64,000 nucleotides of DNA, taken from NCBI GenBank assembly GCA_022496805.1, contig CM040103.1, positions 638,001 to 702,000 of the forward strand, given 5' to 3'. Origin of the DNA: Pohlia nutans. Lineage: Eukaryota > Streptophyta > Bryopsida > Bryales > Mniaceae. A program made the position numbers and the translations under genes. The notes under the pieces are model-generated. The model did not search any database and was not told where the DNA came from. It was given only the letters and a program-made list of their open reading frames with translations. Positions within the stretch are counted from its first letter, which is position 1. The number at the start of each line of letters is the position of its first letter. Shown here in pieces: positions 1 through 13,006 of the stretch.

Positions 1-922
1 GATTCTTGGAAGCTTTTGTGTAATTGATATGCATTTTTTAAAATTAGACATAAAAGTATGGTAAATTGACATTATTGCAACATCCGGTCAACTTCCTTGC
101 ACCAATATTGGCACAAAAATGAGTCATACACAAGTTATATTGTCCCGTGTATTGTGGAATTTTTTTGGAGATTGCTCGGGCGATTGGCAAACTATTGTAG
201 TGAATTTGAAAAGCATTTTAGTGAATGGTGGATTGTAGAGTTGCCTTACTTTTTATATGCCATAGAGTCTGCAATCAACAATTTTATAAAATAAATGATG
301 GGATATTCACAAAGCATTCTTATATTTATCCCATTCCTTGTATGGAGTGTAATGGTTGTAACCAATCTTGTGCAACTATAGAATCTTTTCACTTTTGATG
401 TACATTTTAGAGTGGGTATTAAAATTTAGAGGGGGTATTAAAATTTAGAGGAGTGACTTAAGGCGGTGAATCCTATGTATGTCATAATTTTATTTACACC
501 TTGAAAATGTAATGAAGGTTTAAAAAACACTAAATGTGGAAATTAGAACACAAAGTAGAATCATATTATTCCAATATAATATGTAATCAATACTCTCTCT
601 ATCTCACTAAAAAACACCCGTGGTTCTTGGTGTATTCTAACCTAATTCATTTTTTGCCAAAAAAAAGCCTTCCCAATACTTGAAAAATGATTTCTTTCAT
701 AGTTGTATGTAGTTTTTGTGTCACTCTCATTGTCCATCTTCACATTGACATTTGAAAGTGGATAGGGTTCCAATCTGAAGTGTAAAATATAGGACAAATA
801 CTGCAAAAAGAAATGCCCAAAACCATAAGAAAACCTTGCAAAATTAATCTAAAATATGAAATTAAAAATAGAATAAATCCCACTATACAAATGTGATCTT
901 CACATTGACATTTATATAACCC
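1..922. other. AT-rich spacer, no gene recognised
   Basis: The sequence is AT-rich with only short open frames and no splice-consistent coding signal. I see no recognisable gene, RNA or terminal repeat here. Confidence 0.6.
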
Positions 923-1472
923 TTAACCCCTAAAAGCCCGAGGGGTATTGGACAAAACATAGATGTGTTATAATGTGTGCCTTCCATATGTTTGATGAAG
1001 GTTGGTTCAATAGACAAAATGTAGAGTATTATCTTTACAAATTATCCATACGGTCAAACTTCCAAAATAATCTTTAGATCATTTTTTAATGAATTTAAAA
1101 GCATTAACCTTCGAAAATTTGTATAAATTATAATTTTCAATTTTAGAGTTCAAAATTTAGTATGATTGGTTAAAGTTGGGCTATCTATCGTAAACTTCAA
1201 AAAAGCAAGAGAAACGATGGAGGAATCATCATTACTTTCCCCAAATAGCAAATTTTGTAACACTAAGACAATGTTGAGGTGATCTACTTTGAAAAATTCT
1301 CCCGGGTGGAGTTTAACTCGGATTGCCATAATTCAAATTGGGTTGGAAAGTAGACTTGATGTAGTATTTTAAAATATTTTTTATTTTTTCAAAAAATTAT
1401 TTTTTTGTTCCGGGCAGCCCGTTTTTTCCGGGCAGCGACCAGAAAATGGTCGTTTGAGCGCTTAGGGGTTAA
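923..1472. mobile_element. TTAA-flanked miniature element, CCCCTAA ends
   Basis: The segment is bounded by TTAA on both sides (923-926 and 1469-1472). It begins TTAACCCCTAAAAGC and ends GCGCTTAGGGGTTAA, so the ends are short inverted repeats. It has no coding capacity. TTAA duplication with CCCTA-like tips is typical of piggyBac-type elements; assignment to that superfamily is inference. It abuts the next element and shares its TTAA. Confidence 0.55.
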
Positions 1473-2016
1473 TGTTCCGATTCAACACTCTTATCAAAGA
1501 TTTGTTACTAAAAGTTTGATGAAAAATAAAAATGGAGTTGATGTACAAAGCAAAGTTGTAAATGTCAATGTGAAGATAACATTTGTACGGTTGGATGCAT
1601 CATATTTATTATAAATATTTTTTTTAGTTAATTTTGCAAAGTTTTCTATTTAAATTCAATTAAAAATCCAAAAGTAACACAATTTTAAAAAAAAAAATAT
1701 TGTGATGAAATTGGAATAACATGCACTACAAGATGGTATGGTTTCCATTATTTGATTCTACTTATTATGGAGAATCACGTTTAAGGTCTCACTTTTTGAA
1801 CTAAGAATGAAACTTGACATAAACGACTTTTGTTATTTTTCAAAAATTCACATTCTCTTATTTTGAAGATCCATACCATACAAATGGTAGTCAACTAGCA
1901 CAAGAATCAAGAGAATTTTGGATGGATAAAAAACATCACTGAATGTGGTGAAGGGATGCATCAGAAATCATCCAGCGTCTGACCAAAATATGGACGCTGG
2001 CGCATCAAAGAGTTAA
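1469..2016 (+). mobile_element. 548-bp TTAA-flanked MITE (family 2), copy 1
   Basis: Starts TTAATGTTCCGATTCAACAC and ends GACGCTGGCGCATCAAAGAGTTAA-like, with TTAA at both limits. The interior, with conserved blocks around 1515-1590 and 1725-1985, recurs in three other places: 18,418-18,965 (inverted), 36,850-37,402 and 60,095-60,647. Copy length is constant at about 548-553 bp. No coding capacity is evident. Confidence 0.75.
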
Positions 2017-2536
2017 TCTCCAAGTTCAACAATGTCTGATCAAGGGCGTTCTCTAAGGTAGCAGACCCAATTCCCGTCCGAATTTCAGGTTCAACAAGTT
2101 TTATTTTTGGAGTGGCTATCAAAATGATTCAGAAATATGTGCAAAGTTTGTACAAGCCCAATCCAACTTGAACCATATTTTTCAGACTATTATTGAATTA
2201 CTTATGAATTTTTGAAGTTAGAGATGTAGAGGTGCCAAAAACCGTCCACCCCTAAAATGTTCATGCTGGCTACATGAGAATTTCGAGGTCTGACCTAAAA
2301 TGTACGCCCTGTCAGTGGTTGGGAATTGGACCCGGTTGGAAATTGGGTCCTCTACCTCATCTTCCTGGGTGCCAAAACCAAAAAATTGCAACCCACTGCA
2401 GGGTCATTGTATTTGATAAAAGTTGCAAAGGAGGTAAATTTCTCCTGATAAATTGCAAGGTGACTGATTAGCAGATCATCGTGTGGTTGTAGTGACCATG
2501 ATAAAGAAGGGGACTTGGAAAGCAGACAGCCACTGT
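2017..2536. other. Spacer and 3' flank of the carrier gene
   Basis: No coding feature recognised. It probably holds the 3' untranslated region of the minus-strand carrier gene near its right end. Confidence 0.4.
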
Positions 2537-5500
2537 TCATGATGTTCTGTGAAGGACATACTTGACAACTTCATAGAATGAGACTACAATTGCAGTTGAA
2601 GGAGCAGCACGAGCAATGCGGGGCCCAACTCCTGTGAACAACCCACGCATTCCTCCTCTTCTGCAACAACCCACAACCAAATCAACGCTTGGGTGAGCAA
2701 TATTACACCCTTAACCTCAACTATTTTACAAGATGGCAAGAAAGTCTGGGTACTTCCAAAGGTAAGAACAAATATGCGTAGCAGCGAGACTGAAGGATAT
2801 AAATTTCCAAGGAAAATAAATTGGCCCGTTATAACCAGTCTTTCACAAAACAAAAGCCACCCTGGCTCCGTGTATGAGTAAGTTACTTACTGCCAGATTT
2901 CATTTAAAGTCCGTCCAAGAGACATTAACACAGCATTTGCAGGATCTTTCTGTGCAATCAACCACAAAGCCAGGTGTAAACTTTAGAGAGTTCTAAAGAA
3001 GAGAGATTAAAGAATACAAGTGCTAAAAATTTGCATCATCACAACATTCTATAACCCCCGGGTAATCAACCACTGGAGTCTCACTCTCGAAAGCGTGACA
3101 GTAAGCGTAAACATGCGTGGTCTCACCTACTATCCTGGCTTTGGGTCCCTAGAGGTTTTCAGCAGGTGGGGTCCTGATTTTTTCGGGAGACAAAAGGGAG
3201 GTTATTCTTTTCCTTGGTCTGAGCAGGTACAATCAGCGGGTAAAAAGTTCCGATATCCCAAATCTTTGAATCAACAAGTAAAAGAAGTGCGAGACCTTCG
3301 ATACACCCAAATGTTCCACTAGCCAGAAATTCCTACAACCCTTTGAGGACCCGTTTGAGGACAATGATCCACATAGTGGATGCTGGCTCGTCAAACTCAA
3401 TTTTTGCCTTCAAGGTCAACTAAAAAATGAATCTTATCAAGCCTAGTTTCTATATTACTTTTTGATTTTGAAAAATTCCAAACATTGAACATTTTATCAC
3501 ATTTGCAAACTCAAGAGTTAAGGTACTCATTACACCACATTGCATATCCACTAATCAAATCTTCAAACTTTAAATAGTTTTTTTTTTTCATTTTGAGTAC
3601 ACTAGATAGTTTCTGTGTATGCCAAGTGCCCAATCAAGAATTGAGATCGTTTGGAGTATTTATCTAATTATTATGATTTATTTTGCATAATAGAGATTTT
3701 GCACAGTAGAAATTTTAGTTTCAAAAATCCTGAAAAAAAATAGGATGACAAGAAGACCTAATCTCATCTATTAATAACATTCCAAAAATATATATACAAA
3801 ATTAGAATCGGAAAATTGCTCATAACACAGAAGTATGCCCATTCTGCAAAGGATGTGGTCCTCAAAGGGTTAACTAAGTACGAGCTATGACAGTCGCCCA
3901 ATGTCATACCTCAATTTGGTGCCATGTTTTGACAACATCAAGAGGACAAGTAACAGCTGCTGCAATACCGCCTGCGAGCATACCTCCTGCAAAATTGGCT
4001 CCCATCACCCTTCCAATGTGTGGATCAGGGCCCGCAGCTTCAAGAAAAAAACCTCGCACCTGCACATGTTTAAAAATTAGTTCAATAACAAGGAGCAGGT
4101 ATGTTTCAGCGGTAGCATCGGGAGCAGAATCTGCTTTCTTAACAATGATAGACTATGCTTGAATTAAATAATGTGATGTAACCCGTTAACTGCTGCTATA
4201 AGTATTTTCACTGGAAATTTTGTCCTGAAGCAAGATTGCTCCTGGACTACGTTATTTGCTGAAGAAAAATTAGCAAAATTAGCATTGTATAACTACTTCA
4301 CATTCGCCTCAGATAACTACTTCACATTCACATCAGATAATATGGTTTGAACAAAAATGAAGCCAATAGCATGCAGTTACCTATAAAGCTGGTTGTCATG
4401 GAGGACCTTGAAAATGATTAAAATAAGGAAAATGAAGATTCTCAGCATTTTTCTAGACACATAGTGAAAAGGCCAAAATAATGAACATAATGCAACAAAT
4501 GGACTGAATTGTACCTAGAGGACTGGGAGATAGAATGAACGGGAAACGTGAACTTACAGGCTCTACAACACTCCAGCAAATAGCAGAGAATGGAACGTCT
4601 CGGGCAAGCTGTGCTCCTACGCCGGTCCACATTACCCTGATTCTCTGCACTGCCACCAGCAAATTTGTCTCATTCAAGGAAATAATCTACTAGAGAGCAA
4701 CCTTGGACACATTAAATGAAGATTCCCGTTCAAATAGCAACAGATGAACTTGCTGAATAGACTCCTACCAAGGACGAGAAATCTTACATCGGCCTCTATT
4801 TACCACAGTAGAATTATCTACACTACGTAAGACTGCGACTATTCCGGGCAGTTTTCCAGTCCTTGGATCTCTTTGAGCCTGCAATGATGCAAAAATTGAA
4901 TTGAATAAGATAGAGAGAACTTATTCTGACCCTTCAAGGATTTTCGACAACCAAAACTGCAATAATAAATCAGGATTTTGTAGGCACTGTAGGAAGTTGG
5001 AAATGATGACTTTCACAGAAGAAATTTCAGAAAATTCATGATTTATAATTCGGAAAAATGTGCAAACAACAAACTTGAGTTGATACCTTTTTCCAACTCT
5101 CTAAAGCCATGTACTTGTGAACATGCCAAGTGCCTAAACATGACCTAGAAACAAGCAATTGATTGACAAATACACGTAAATTGCATGTGGGGTTACAACC
5201 TTAAAGGGACGGTTTAAGGCACCTTTTATGGAATGGAATTGAGGGTGGGAATGGAATTCTCATAAACAAGTAACCTCAACCAAAGGATGAACGCGCACGC
5301 TCGTCAGTCACATCCACGTTTGGGCATGTTCGCTCTTAAGACAAACGCCAAAATCGCATTCTAAAGGTAAAAAGAGTGACTGATTCGCAATTCTTGCTAA
5401 AAATTATTACCTGCATACGAGTCTTGGCAAGCTCAAGAGGCGAACACACAATAACTGCTAGAGATCGTGCAGAAGAACCAGCTAACAGCGGTGCATATGG

Positions 5501-6910
5501 CTTCAGATCCAGAGCGTTTTCATCAGAATATCGACAAAGGGCTTCTCGAAGTAGGTCATAACATGGCAGATAGATTCCAACCTGGTTCAATCATTTCAAC
5601 GTATTATCTATCTGCATATAGACCCACTGAAGAAGTGAAGAATAATGATGAACAGATGTGGGCTTTGTACAAAACTAGACAAGGCTTTTACTAATGAACC
5701 AAACTGGGAATATTATTACATGTCGTTCATTTAAGGATCAGTCTTACACATTCCTGACACAAACCGCACAGTAATCATGGCACAGAAACAAACACGAGGC
5801 ACTGAAACAATGAAAGAACATACTGTTGGTACAGAAATTGCAAGGGAGGCATTGAGTCCTCTCCACAAGCGAAAAAATCCCTCCTGCATACAAGAACCTG
5901 TTAGAAACATCTATTGATATGTATGTAGCACGTACATTGCAAATCAAAACCGCCCAGAAATGAATCGCACAAAGAGAATTGGCTCTTCCCTAAGAGATTT
6001 AATACAAGTCTACTATGTATAACTAGGGCCTACACTAATTGCCAATACTTGCAAACTGAGAACAGAGATAGTGATCACCACCTCACGAGCAACTCTACTC
6101 ATTACATCAAATGAGTTTTTGTATTGTTGGCCAGGAGGGGGACAATAAGGAGATACTCCTGCAACAGAAGCTCGAGGACATGCTGGCGGACACCTTCCAT
6201 CCACAGATGCCTGTTAAAATTTCCCAAACTAGCTCATCTCAATTCGGGATCCAAAACACGCGGCCACTAACACTGCGTTTCTGAACAGAAGAGCCAATAC
6301 ATTGAAAACTACTATACAACCAAAAGAGTTCTTCCAAGGGCTGTAGACGGATCGATGTAAGCCTAGTGGTGAGTTACTACAAGTTTCCGAGGAAATGAGC
6401 AAAAATAATGCAGATCGTTGAAATATCCAGTTTAACAAAAAGAAAAAAAGAAAAAAAGAACGTGTTGATACCAGTCTCTAGATTGGGCTACCTGAAACGA
6501 TTTCAAACCTTCCATTTCACATGCCTGCTGATAAGTTACTCCCGCTCCTTGCGCTTGGAGTCTAGTCTGCACAGACACAAAGCTATCAAGACGTCCCCAG
6601 AATATCTAACAACGCTGGTGCGCCAAAGAAAGGTCCTTTGACACGCTTTCAAAAAGAAGCACTTTTGAGAAGAAAAAGGAAACGAAGGTACGCTTAAAGA
6701 AAGGCCCTGATTCTTTAAGCGAACGTTAGTGTGAAGTGGATACGGACGTCCACTCCAATAAGATTTGACAGCGGGTTATAGACCCACCTTAGCAACATCA
6801 AGAGGGTTGACAATAACTGCCGAAATGACTGCAGCTCCTGCAGCTGAAATAGCCTTTTCTTTCAAATCCACATTTCTGATAGGGGCATCAGCCATTGCGA
6901 CTCGCCCCAT
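2537..6910 (-). CDS. MTM1-like mitochondrial carrier protein (ten coding exons)
   Basis: Ten minus-strand exons join with GT-AG introns into one open frame of 344 codons: 6910-6788, 6566-6492, 6210-6082, 5883-5824, 5581-5411, 4878-4822, 4644-4558, 4059-3910, 2949-2891 and 2660-2537. The product is a six-helix inner mitochondrial membrane carrier. Its three carrier signatures are PLDVAKTRLQ (about residues 36-45), SPLELAKTRMQ (about 176-186) and CPLDVVKTWHQ (about 272-282, with Arg replaced by Trp). A Cys-rich loop (CPPACPRASVAG) and the stretches VGIYLPCYD, GAQLARDVPFSAICWS and VSFYEVVKYVLHR match the plant MTM1 subfamily, linked to manganese superoxide dismutase activation and cofactor transport. 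The start at 6910 is the first Met of the exon; an upstream non-coding exon is likely. This is the only clearly intact ordinary gene in the window. Confidence 0.9.
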
Positions 6911-7961
6911 CTTCGACCCAAGCACGAACCTTATCTCTGCAGAAAAGGTCTATTGGATAGAACCCACCCTGAGAAGAATCAAGTGCAACTGCAAATTCTA
7001 GAAGCCGGAATGGATCCACCATTGCCTCATTCATTGACTTCCCAAGCACACTGGTTCAATTGATCTTCCATTGCTCTTCACTGGCAATTTCAAAATGTGT
7101 CCTGCCAATGGAGGGAGACAGTTAAGATTTCCGTCACAACGTGAACATCTCATGACAATCAAAAGCTATATTGTAACTTAAGGTAGGTTCCTTTTGAAAA
7201 GTAACCCATTTACAATACAAGTGACTTGTAATAAATGAGGTCCTATCACAGTCACAGATGCTTCCATGAGATACATTGTAGAATACTCATGATTCAAGGA
7301 AAATTTGGGCTTGTGATTGGGACCCTACTTCAAAAATTTATATATACAGTATCAAAATAATGCATTGAAATTCTCTCGAAATGGGGACAAGGCCCCACAC
7401 AAAAACATTCCATGCTAATAATGGAAACCACGGTAATAGGTCCGGTTATCAAGAGCCACTGTTAAAGATGGAAACATACCTTGTGTTGCAGACCAGATTC
7501 TGTCTCTACGTAATCAGGGTACTTCATTTTCGATTTGCCATAATCATTCCCTCGAATTGCTGGCACTGCAGATTTCAAAGCAAAAATATTGTAGCAGTGA
7601 CTATCATTCCCAGCCTTTACTTCCCCTCTACCTAAGCTTAACACTGATGAGAGGAAAGATCAGTAGTATGAAGCTTGCAAGAAAGAGAAGTGTGCTAGCA
7701 AACCCGCGTACACACAAGAAAGAGAAGTGTTTGATAACAGTACCTGGTCAGGTTCCGATCGCAATATTTTGAATAAGTGAACGTCACAACTCAAAACCCT
7801 AACTAGCTCAATGTCGCACTGAGGGCAATGCATGCAGAATGAATTGAGGCCATCACCAAAATCCGCCTGTAATTCTCATTTTTCCGCTACAGCATCCGTC
7901 ACCGAATTCTCAATTACTATCGATCATTCAGCTCCTCCAGAGTCACCAAAGCCGAGAGACA
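6911..7961. promoter_or_regulatory. 5' leader of the carrier and probable bidirectional promoter
   Basis: An acceptor-like TTCTGCAG just upstream of the carrier ATG implies a 5' non-coding exon farther right on the minus strand. The interval ends at a plus-strand ATG at 7962, so the roughly 150-bp region before it may serve divergent transcription. I could not place a TATA box. Confidence 0.35.
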
Positions 7962-8066
7962 ATGGCGCCCTCGGATAACAAGGCCGGCTTTCGCTCAGCT
8001 CGCATATGGAACACTATTCTCATTGAAAGAGGACGTGCTGTAGGCGTGACGTTCAGGAGTGGGCAG
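7962..8066 (+). CDS. First exon of an unrecognised gene, divergent to the carrier
   Basis: A 35-codon open exon (MAPSDNKAGFRSARIWNT at the start) has a good start context (acaATGGCG) and ends exactly in phase before CAG|GTAAAC. I do not recognise the protein. No convincing second exon is visible before the pogo-like element at 8.73 kb, so the gene may have been cut off by that insertion or may have a long intron spanning it. Confidence 0.4.
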
Positions 8067-8729
8067 GTAAACCAATTCACTACAACCTGGCTCTTCATGA
8101 TGGATTTCAAATTTCAGAAACTAGCTCCAAATGCTAGTGAGGAGCAAACATACAGTAGCTTCCATTCGTAATTTATGAACACACGTTGATAATTACAGCC
8201 TGGGTTCTAATTCATTCACCGATTCTTAAAATGTACGTTGATTTCACCATTAAGTAGGAAACACATGACGCATTGTAAGACGATCACCTCACTCGGCTGC
8301 GTATTCATACAGAACCAAACGAAAGGATCACAAATTACTGATTCGTATATACAAGGAAAAAGACGAGAGTATGATGATCCCATGGTCATCGAGAACGCCT
8401 GAATTCACCACTCTAAAAATCCCTCACAATTGGAAGCTCTCCATCGCCGCATCCTCGCGCCTTTTCTGGTGCGTTTTCTGGTTCTGTGGAGTCCTTGGGA
8501 TGCATGCGCCTGCCCACTGTATGTTTCGTGCAGTGGTTGAGAATTTCGTGTGGTTCATTTTTGAGGAATTTTGCTGAGTGCAAGAGCTGGCAAGGCAGCA
8601 CAAGGAGCACGATTAGGGTTTAGGGCTACACAAGAGCATTCATGGCTTGGCACGAGAAGCCTTCAAATTGGAAATCGGCCCGCCGGGTGATGATGCTGCG
8701 GCGGTGCTTGACTTAGAGCCGGTTTGTTT
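8067..8729. other. Intron or spacer without recognised gene
   Basis: A moderately GC-rich stretch around 8,370-8,650 has short open frames but nothing recognisable. It could be intron of the 7,962 gene. Confidence 0.35.
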
Positions 8730-9150
8730 AAGGTCATGCCACCTATTATCGGGCATTTAAGGAAATATGCTGGATGCAATGATGCGCTGGACCTGGAAAT
8801 TTCACCATACCTTAGGAAATAGTAGAAAATCACAGTGGAAGTGCAATTTTATTTTTTGATGTAGTACTTAATTTATAGCAAATTATGAAAAACAAAACCA
8901 TAGCTTCCGATAGTAGTGCATAGGCTACATGTATTTTCGATCAAAAGTTCACCTAATTTGAGTACCATACACGGCTATTACTGTGTAGGAGGAACTCATA
9001 ATAAGACGAAATAAGTCTATGACCAGGCATGCTTATCTGTAAAAAGCATGGTGTAAGACTGCAAAAAGCGAACAAGTGGAACCAAAAGCCGGGAGCCAGT
9101 GATCTTCTGTGCATGTGGCCAAAAGTGGAATATCGAGGCTTGGGAGTCGT

Positions 9151-12012
9151 TCAAGTGGGCAACGGCTCTGCAGTTACGGGCTGGCAAGATGTTGAACCAG
9201 GCGGGCGGGACGTTGAACCAGGCGGGCCATGAGCAGCACGGGGCGGGCCATGCAGAGCACGGGACGGATCATGCGGAGGGTACGATGATAGGTCCTCGTC
9301 GACCTGGAATTGCGGATCGCAGGCGTGAACCCATGGGGGCGGCGTTGTCGACGGAAGACTGTGGGGATATGCAGTTTTGAATTTCACCGCGCGGCGCTTT
9401 GCAAGCCTACGCGCCATGTTCTCCTTGCACAGGGGAGGCGACACACTACAAAATGGAGCGTGGTAATCGTTAGGGGCTGGGATGGATGGATTCTTGACTA
9501 TGCTTTGAAGTCGCTCGCCCGCCTCTCTGATCGCATTGTTTGTCCACTTCGCTTTGAAAGCTGCACGTGATTTTTTTGCAGCCTCTCTCTCTGCTTTTTC
9601 CACAGTCTTCCGTGCTTGTTCATTCTGCCTGTCGATGCGCCGTTGCTCAGCTTCTTGTTTGCGTCGCTCTCCCTCTTTTCTAGCAGCTTCTCTCCGAGTT
9701 GCTTTTTCTTGCATCGCTGTCATGTAGTCATCAGACGTTAGTAATATTGAGCGTGAGTAGTCAACAATCGGGTCACGGGGGCGCTTGCGCAGGGTTGTAC
9801 TTGCAATTTCAGGTAGCCGGAGTAATCTACTGAGATCTCGTTGTGATTCTTCGGGTGCCGCTTGCTGTCATAGGCTTCGGCGTTGCAGTTGAGGTTCAGC
9901 GCCTTCGAGATCAGAGGCACCTGCATCGGATTCGCCGTCGGAAGAGCCACTCTCGATTGCGTCTGCCTGCTGTAGCTCTGGGCCGACATAGAAGTGTTGA
10001 CGTTCGGGTTGGGTTTTGGGGACGCGCTCTCCTGTAATTTCTTGAACCACGGGGTCTACAGCGGCGCCCTCGCCATCAGACTCTGACTCTGCATTGGAGA
10101 CGTCGCTTTCTTCACTTTCTCCATCTGAGGCCTCGGAGTTGGCAGCTTGTCCGTCCCTGCTGCTTAGCAAAAACTGCTCTGAAGGGCCCATGTGCCGATC
10201 CATAGCATTGGCGTTGAAGGGATAGATCCCTGTTGCTTTGAATCCCGAAGTGATGTTTCTGTGGGTGAGTGCTCTTTCAAGTGCCTTCGATACCCACATT
10301 GCTAAAATTTGTTTACTTGCTCCTTTCCCTCTATTATTCACTGTCCAGGCATCTCTGTAACGTCTGAAGTAGCGTTTGAAAGGTCCAAATACACTAACAT
10401 CTAGTGGTTGCAGACGGTGGCTAGTGTGACTAGGCAAAGTCAAAAGATCCAAACCAACTTCTCTACATTTTTGAACTACTTTGAGTGTCACATGTGAGTT
10501 GTGGCCATCCACTATCAGTAAATGACGCCTTTCTTGTGAGATCCCGCCCTTAGTTTCTATTGATTTAATAAAATATGAGATCCAGTGTGAGAAAAGTGTA
10601 GTTGTCATCCATGCTTGTTCCTGCATGGCCATGGCAGCTCCATCTTCACACAATGCTACATAATTCTCTCTGATTCGTTTTCCACGAAATATGTAGAACA
10701 CGGGAATGCTCTCCCCTGCTGCGTTTACACATGTTAGGTTTGTAAGCCACTCTCGCTCATTTGGCATTAGTTTATGAACACATCTAGAACCTCTTCGTGC
10801 CCACACTAGTCCCCCCTCCGTTTCTGCCTGCCTGTGCACCTGTCTCGTCACAATTCCAGATTCGGTTTGGAGGATAGTTTTCTTTGCTATATAAACTAGA
10901 TAGATTGGAGTAAAAGGATCTCACATTTTCTGGGCATAGACCTTTAGCTCTAAACCTTCAGATTGGCGTAGGGTTAAGTTAGGATGCCTCTTTTTGAACC
11001 ATTTGAGCCAACTCTTCCCTGGAATTCCATCACAAAAGGGGGTGACTCTCTCTTGTGTCAATTCTGCAACTTTAAGACGTAATTGATCAATGCTAAGTGG
11101 GTGTCCATAATCTTGCATCTTACATATGTATTCTTCTAGTGATTTTTCTTCATTTTCAGTCAAAACTGTTCCTGGCCCTTTTTTCCTCTTCAAAATTCTG
11201 CCATGGACATAGTAAGCAAGTGTACTTTGTAGAATGTCAAAATGTTTGGCAGCTGTTCTAATTTTACTTCCTCTCTCAACTGCTGCTAGAGCTGCACGAA
11301 GTTGTTCATCTGTCCATATCCCCACTTTCCGTTTACTTGGATTTCCTCTCTGGTTTTTGTTTGTGCAACCCAGGTCCAGCTGCCTACCTCCGTCACTGAT
11401 GTGTCGTGCATTCAAGTCCCGCTCCCTCGCGGACACAGTACCGAAATCGACAAAGGCCCCCCCTCTACGGCTTAAAGTCGTACCTGGTGAATGCACAGGT
11501 TGCAGTCCTGAATCGGCGAAGTAGGTAGCTGATGAAGTTGGCCGCGTCGGAGGCACATCGATGAAGCCCGGAGTTGCTGTCAGGTCTCCATCACCGAATT
11601 GTTTGTCACTGCTACCTTGTGGAGATCGCACATGTTGCAGTCTTGAATCACCGAAGTAGGCAGTTGATGAAGTTGGCCGCATCTAAGGGACGTCGCTGAA
11701 GCCCGGAGTTGCGAGCGGAGCTGCTGTCGGGTCTCCATCACCGAACTGATCTTGACTGCTACCTTGTTGCAGCAGGGCCCGTTGTGGCCGCGGGGCGATT
11801 ACTGTTGCGGAGCTTACAGCCTCCAAAGCTTGCAGCCTTGCATCATGATCTCGTTGACGTGCTATATTCTCACCTTCACATGTACTGTTCTCGTAATTTG
11901 TATAATTGAACAATACCGCAGGCAAGCTTAGGGGATCAAAAGCAGTCTGTCTTCCTGGCCGCGTAAAATTGCTCCCACTACGTCTGTACATCACAGTATA
12001 GCTAAACCGCAC
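9151..12012 (-). pseudogene. Pogo-like transposase, degenerate
   Basis: Reading from 12,012 downward there is an N-terminal region with internal repeats, then a Psq/CENP-B-type helix-turn-helix around 11,380-11,200 (KVGIWTDEQLRAALAAV) and a second DNA-binding helix region ending near 10,930. The DDE domain follows: first Asp in RIWNCDETG (about 10,830), second in LLIVDGHNSHV (about 10,510), third in SHRLQPLDVSVF (about 10,410). The acidic, then Lys/Glu-rich tail runs to 9,151. Breaks: an in-frame TAG at 11,683-11,685, a frameshift just before the PENVRSFYS block near 10,925, and a shift in a G run near 10,805. All the blocks fit the pogo family, but this copy cannot make a full transposase without correction. 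A TATA-like TTTTATATA lies about 60 bases upstream of the first Met. Confidence 0.85.
11515..11780. repeat. Direct repeat of about 139 bp inside the transposase N-terminus
   Basis: Two tandem copies (about 11,515-11,652 and 11,653-11,780) encode the repeated peptide pattern FGDGD..A.PGF.DVP..RPTSS. The left copy has intact PPTRPTSS where the right copy has a stop followed by MRPTSS, consistent with C-to-T changes. Confidence 0.65.
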
Positions 12013-12101
12013 TCATAGATCGTGACATTGTGAAGCTACACAAAAATTCTACCACCCTCAAGTGCCGCACATATATAAAAACAATTTTACACACTCATCA
12101 G

Positions 12102-12215
12102 CAGAAGCTTAGTGTCAGCAGAAGCTCAGGTTCAGCAGAAGCTCAAGTTCAGCAGAATTCAGCAAGAAGCTCAAGAATTCAAGAAGAATTCAAGAATTCA
12201 GCAGAAGCTCAGGTT
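12102..12215. repeat. Low-complexity CAGAAGCTCA repeats
   Basis: Degenerate short tandem copies of CAGCAGAAGCTCAGGTT and AGAATTCAAGA lie upstream of the pogo-like transposase start, inside the element. Confidence 0.6.
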
Positions 12216-12632
12216 CTCAAGTGCACACACATCTCAAGTGCACACGCATCTCTCAATCCATGATCAGGAAAAACACAACCTTCAGCACAGCATGGCTCAC
12301 TCTTAAAGCACACGGGGCTCACTGTCAAAGCACACGGATTTGAATCCTGAAACATCCATTGTGGCACCTAAAATCGGCTACATTAATTGCCAATTCCACT
12401 TGTATGGACATGCAAAGTCCACCATCTCACCAAATCTCTGTAATTAAGCAATATGGCTGCTGAAATTAAAGACACCCCTAAACCGCACATTTTCATCCTA
12501 CTTCCATTCACTCAGTCACCTTATTTAGTGCATATAGATGACTGCACGTCCATGGGGATGAACATTGACGGCCACATGACCATTTCTAGGGAACGCTTAT
12601 GGGGGGCGCACGATAATAGGTGGCCTAACCTT

Positions 12633-13006
12633 GTTGTCTCTGCCCCTACAAGGGAGAGACCACGAAAACGCTGCGTTTTAGGAGTTAGTGAGGAGTTAGT
12701 GAGTTAGTGAACAGTGACACTCTGAGTCAAACTGTCAGAAATCACCACAATATCTTTTTTACTTCCTGTTTTTACATTTACTTTTTACCTTTTAACGATT
12801 TTTACCACAATGTTTTTACTTTCGCCTTCTCAATTTTCCCCTGAATGTTTTAACCTATTGCTACAAGTTACATAGTTGGACAGTAAAAACATTTGTTTTT
12901 AAGGCAGAGACTACGCGACTAGCCGCTTATTACTAGTAAAAAGTACTACGTGATCATTCTGGTGGCGCCACGTGTTGCGGCGGTCCACTTGTCCCTCTAT
13001 TGCATA
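12633..13006. other. Spacer
   Basis: No gene, RNA or clear repeat recognised. Confidence 0.5.

Larger units (their letters stand above)
8730..12632 (-). mobile_element. Pogo/Tigger-like DNA transposon (about 3.9 kb)
   Basis: The imperfect terminal inverted repeats are AAGGTCATGCCACCTATTATC at the left (8,730 on) and AAGGTTAGGCCACCTATTATCG read inward from 12,632. The element contains one minus-strand transposase gene with a Psq-type helix-turn-helix and a DDE_1 nuclease domain. I could not define a clean TA duplication, so the exact outer boundaries are uncertain by a few bases. Confidence 0.75.

Noticed and set aside
2584..2853. An 89-codon minus-strand protein over the last carrier exon
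   Set aside because: It is an out-of-frame reading of the exon and intron; the spliced MTM1 frame explains this DNA.
9310..9727. Plus-strand open frames in the pogo-like region
   Set aside because: They are antisense to the Lys/Glu-rich tail of the transposase.
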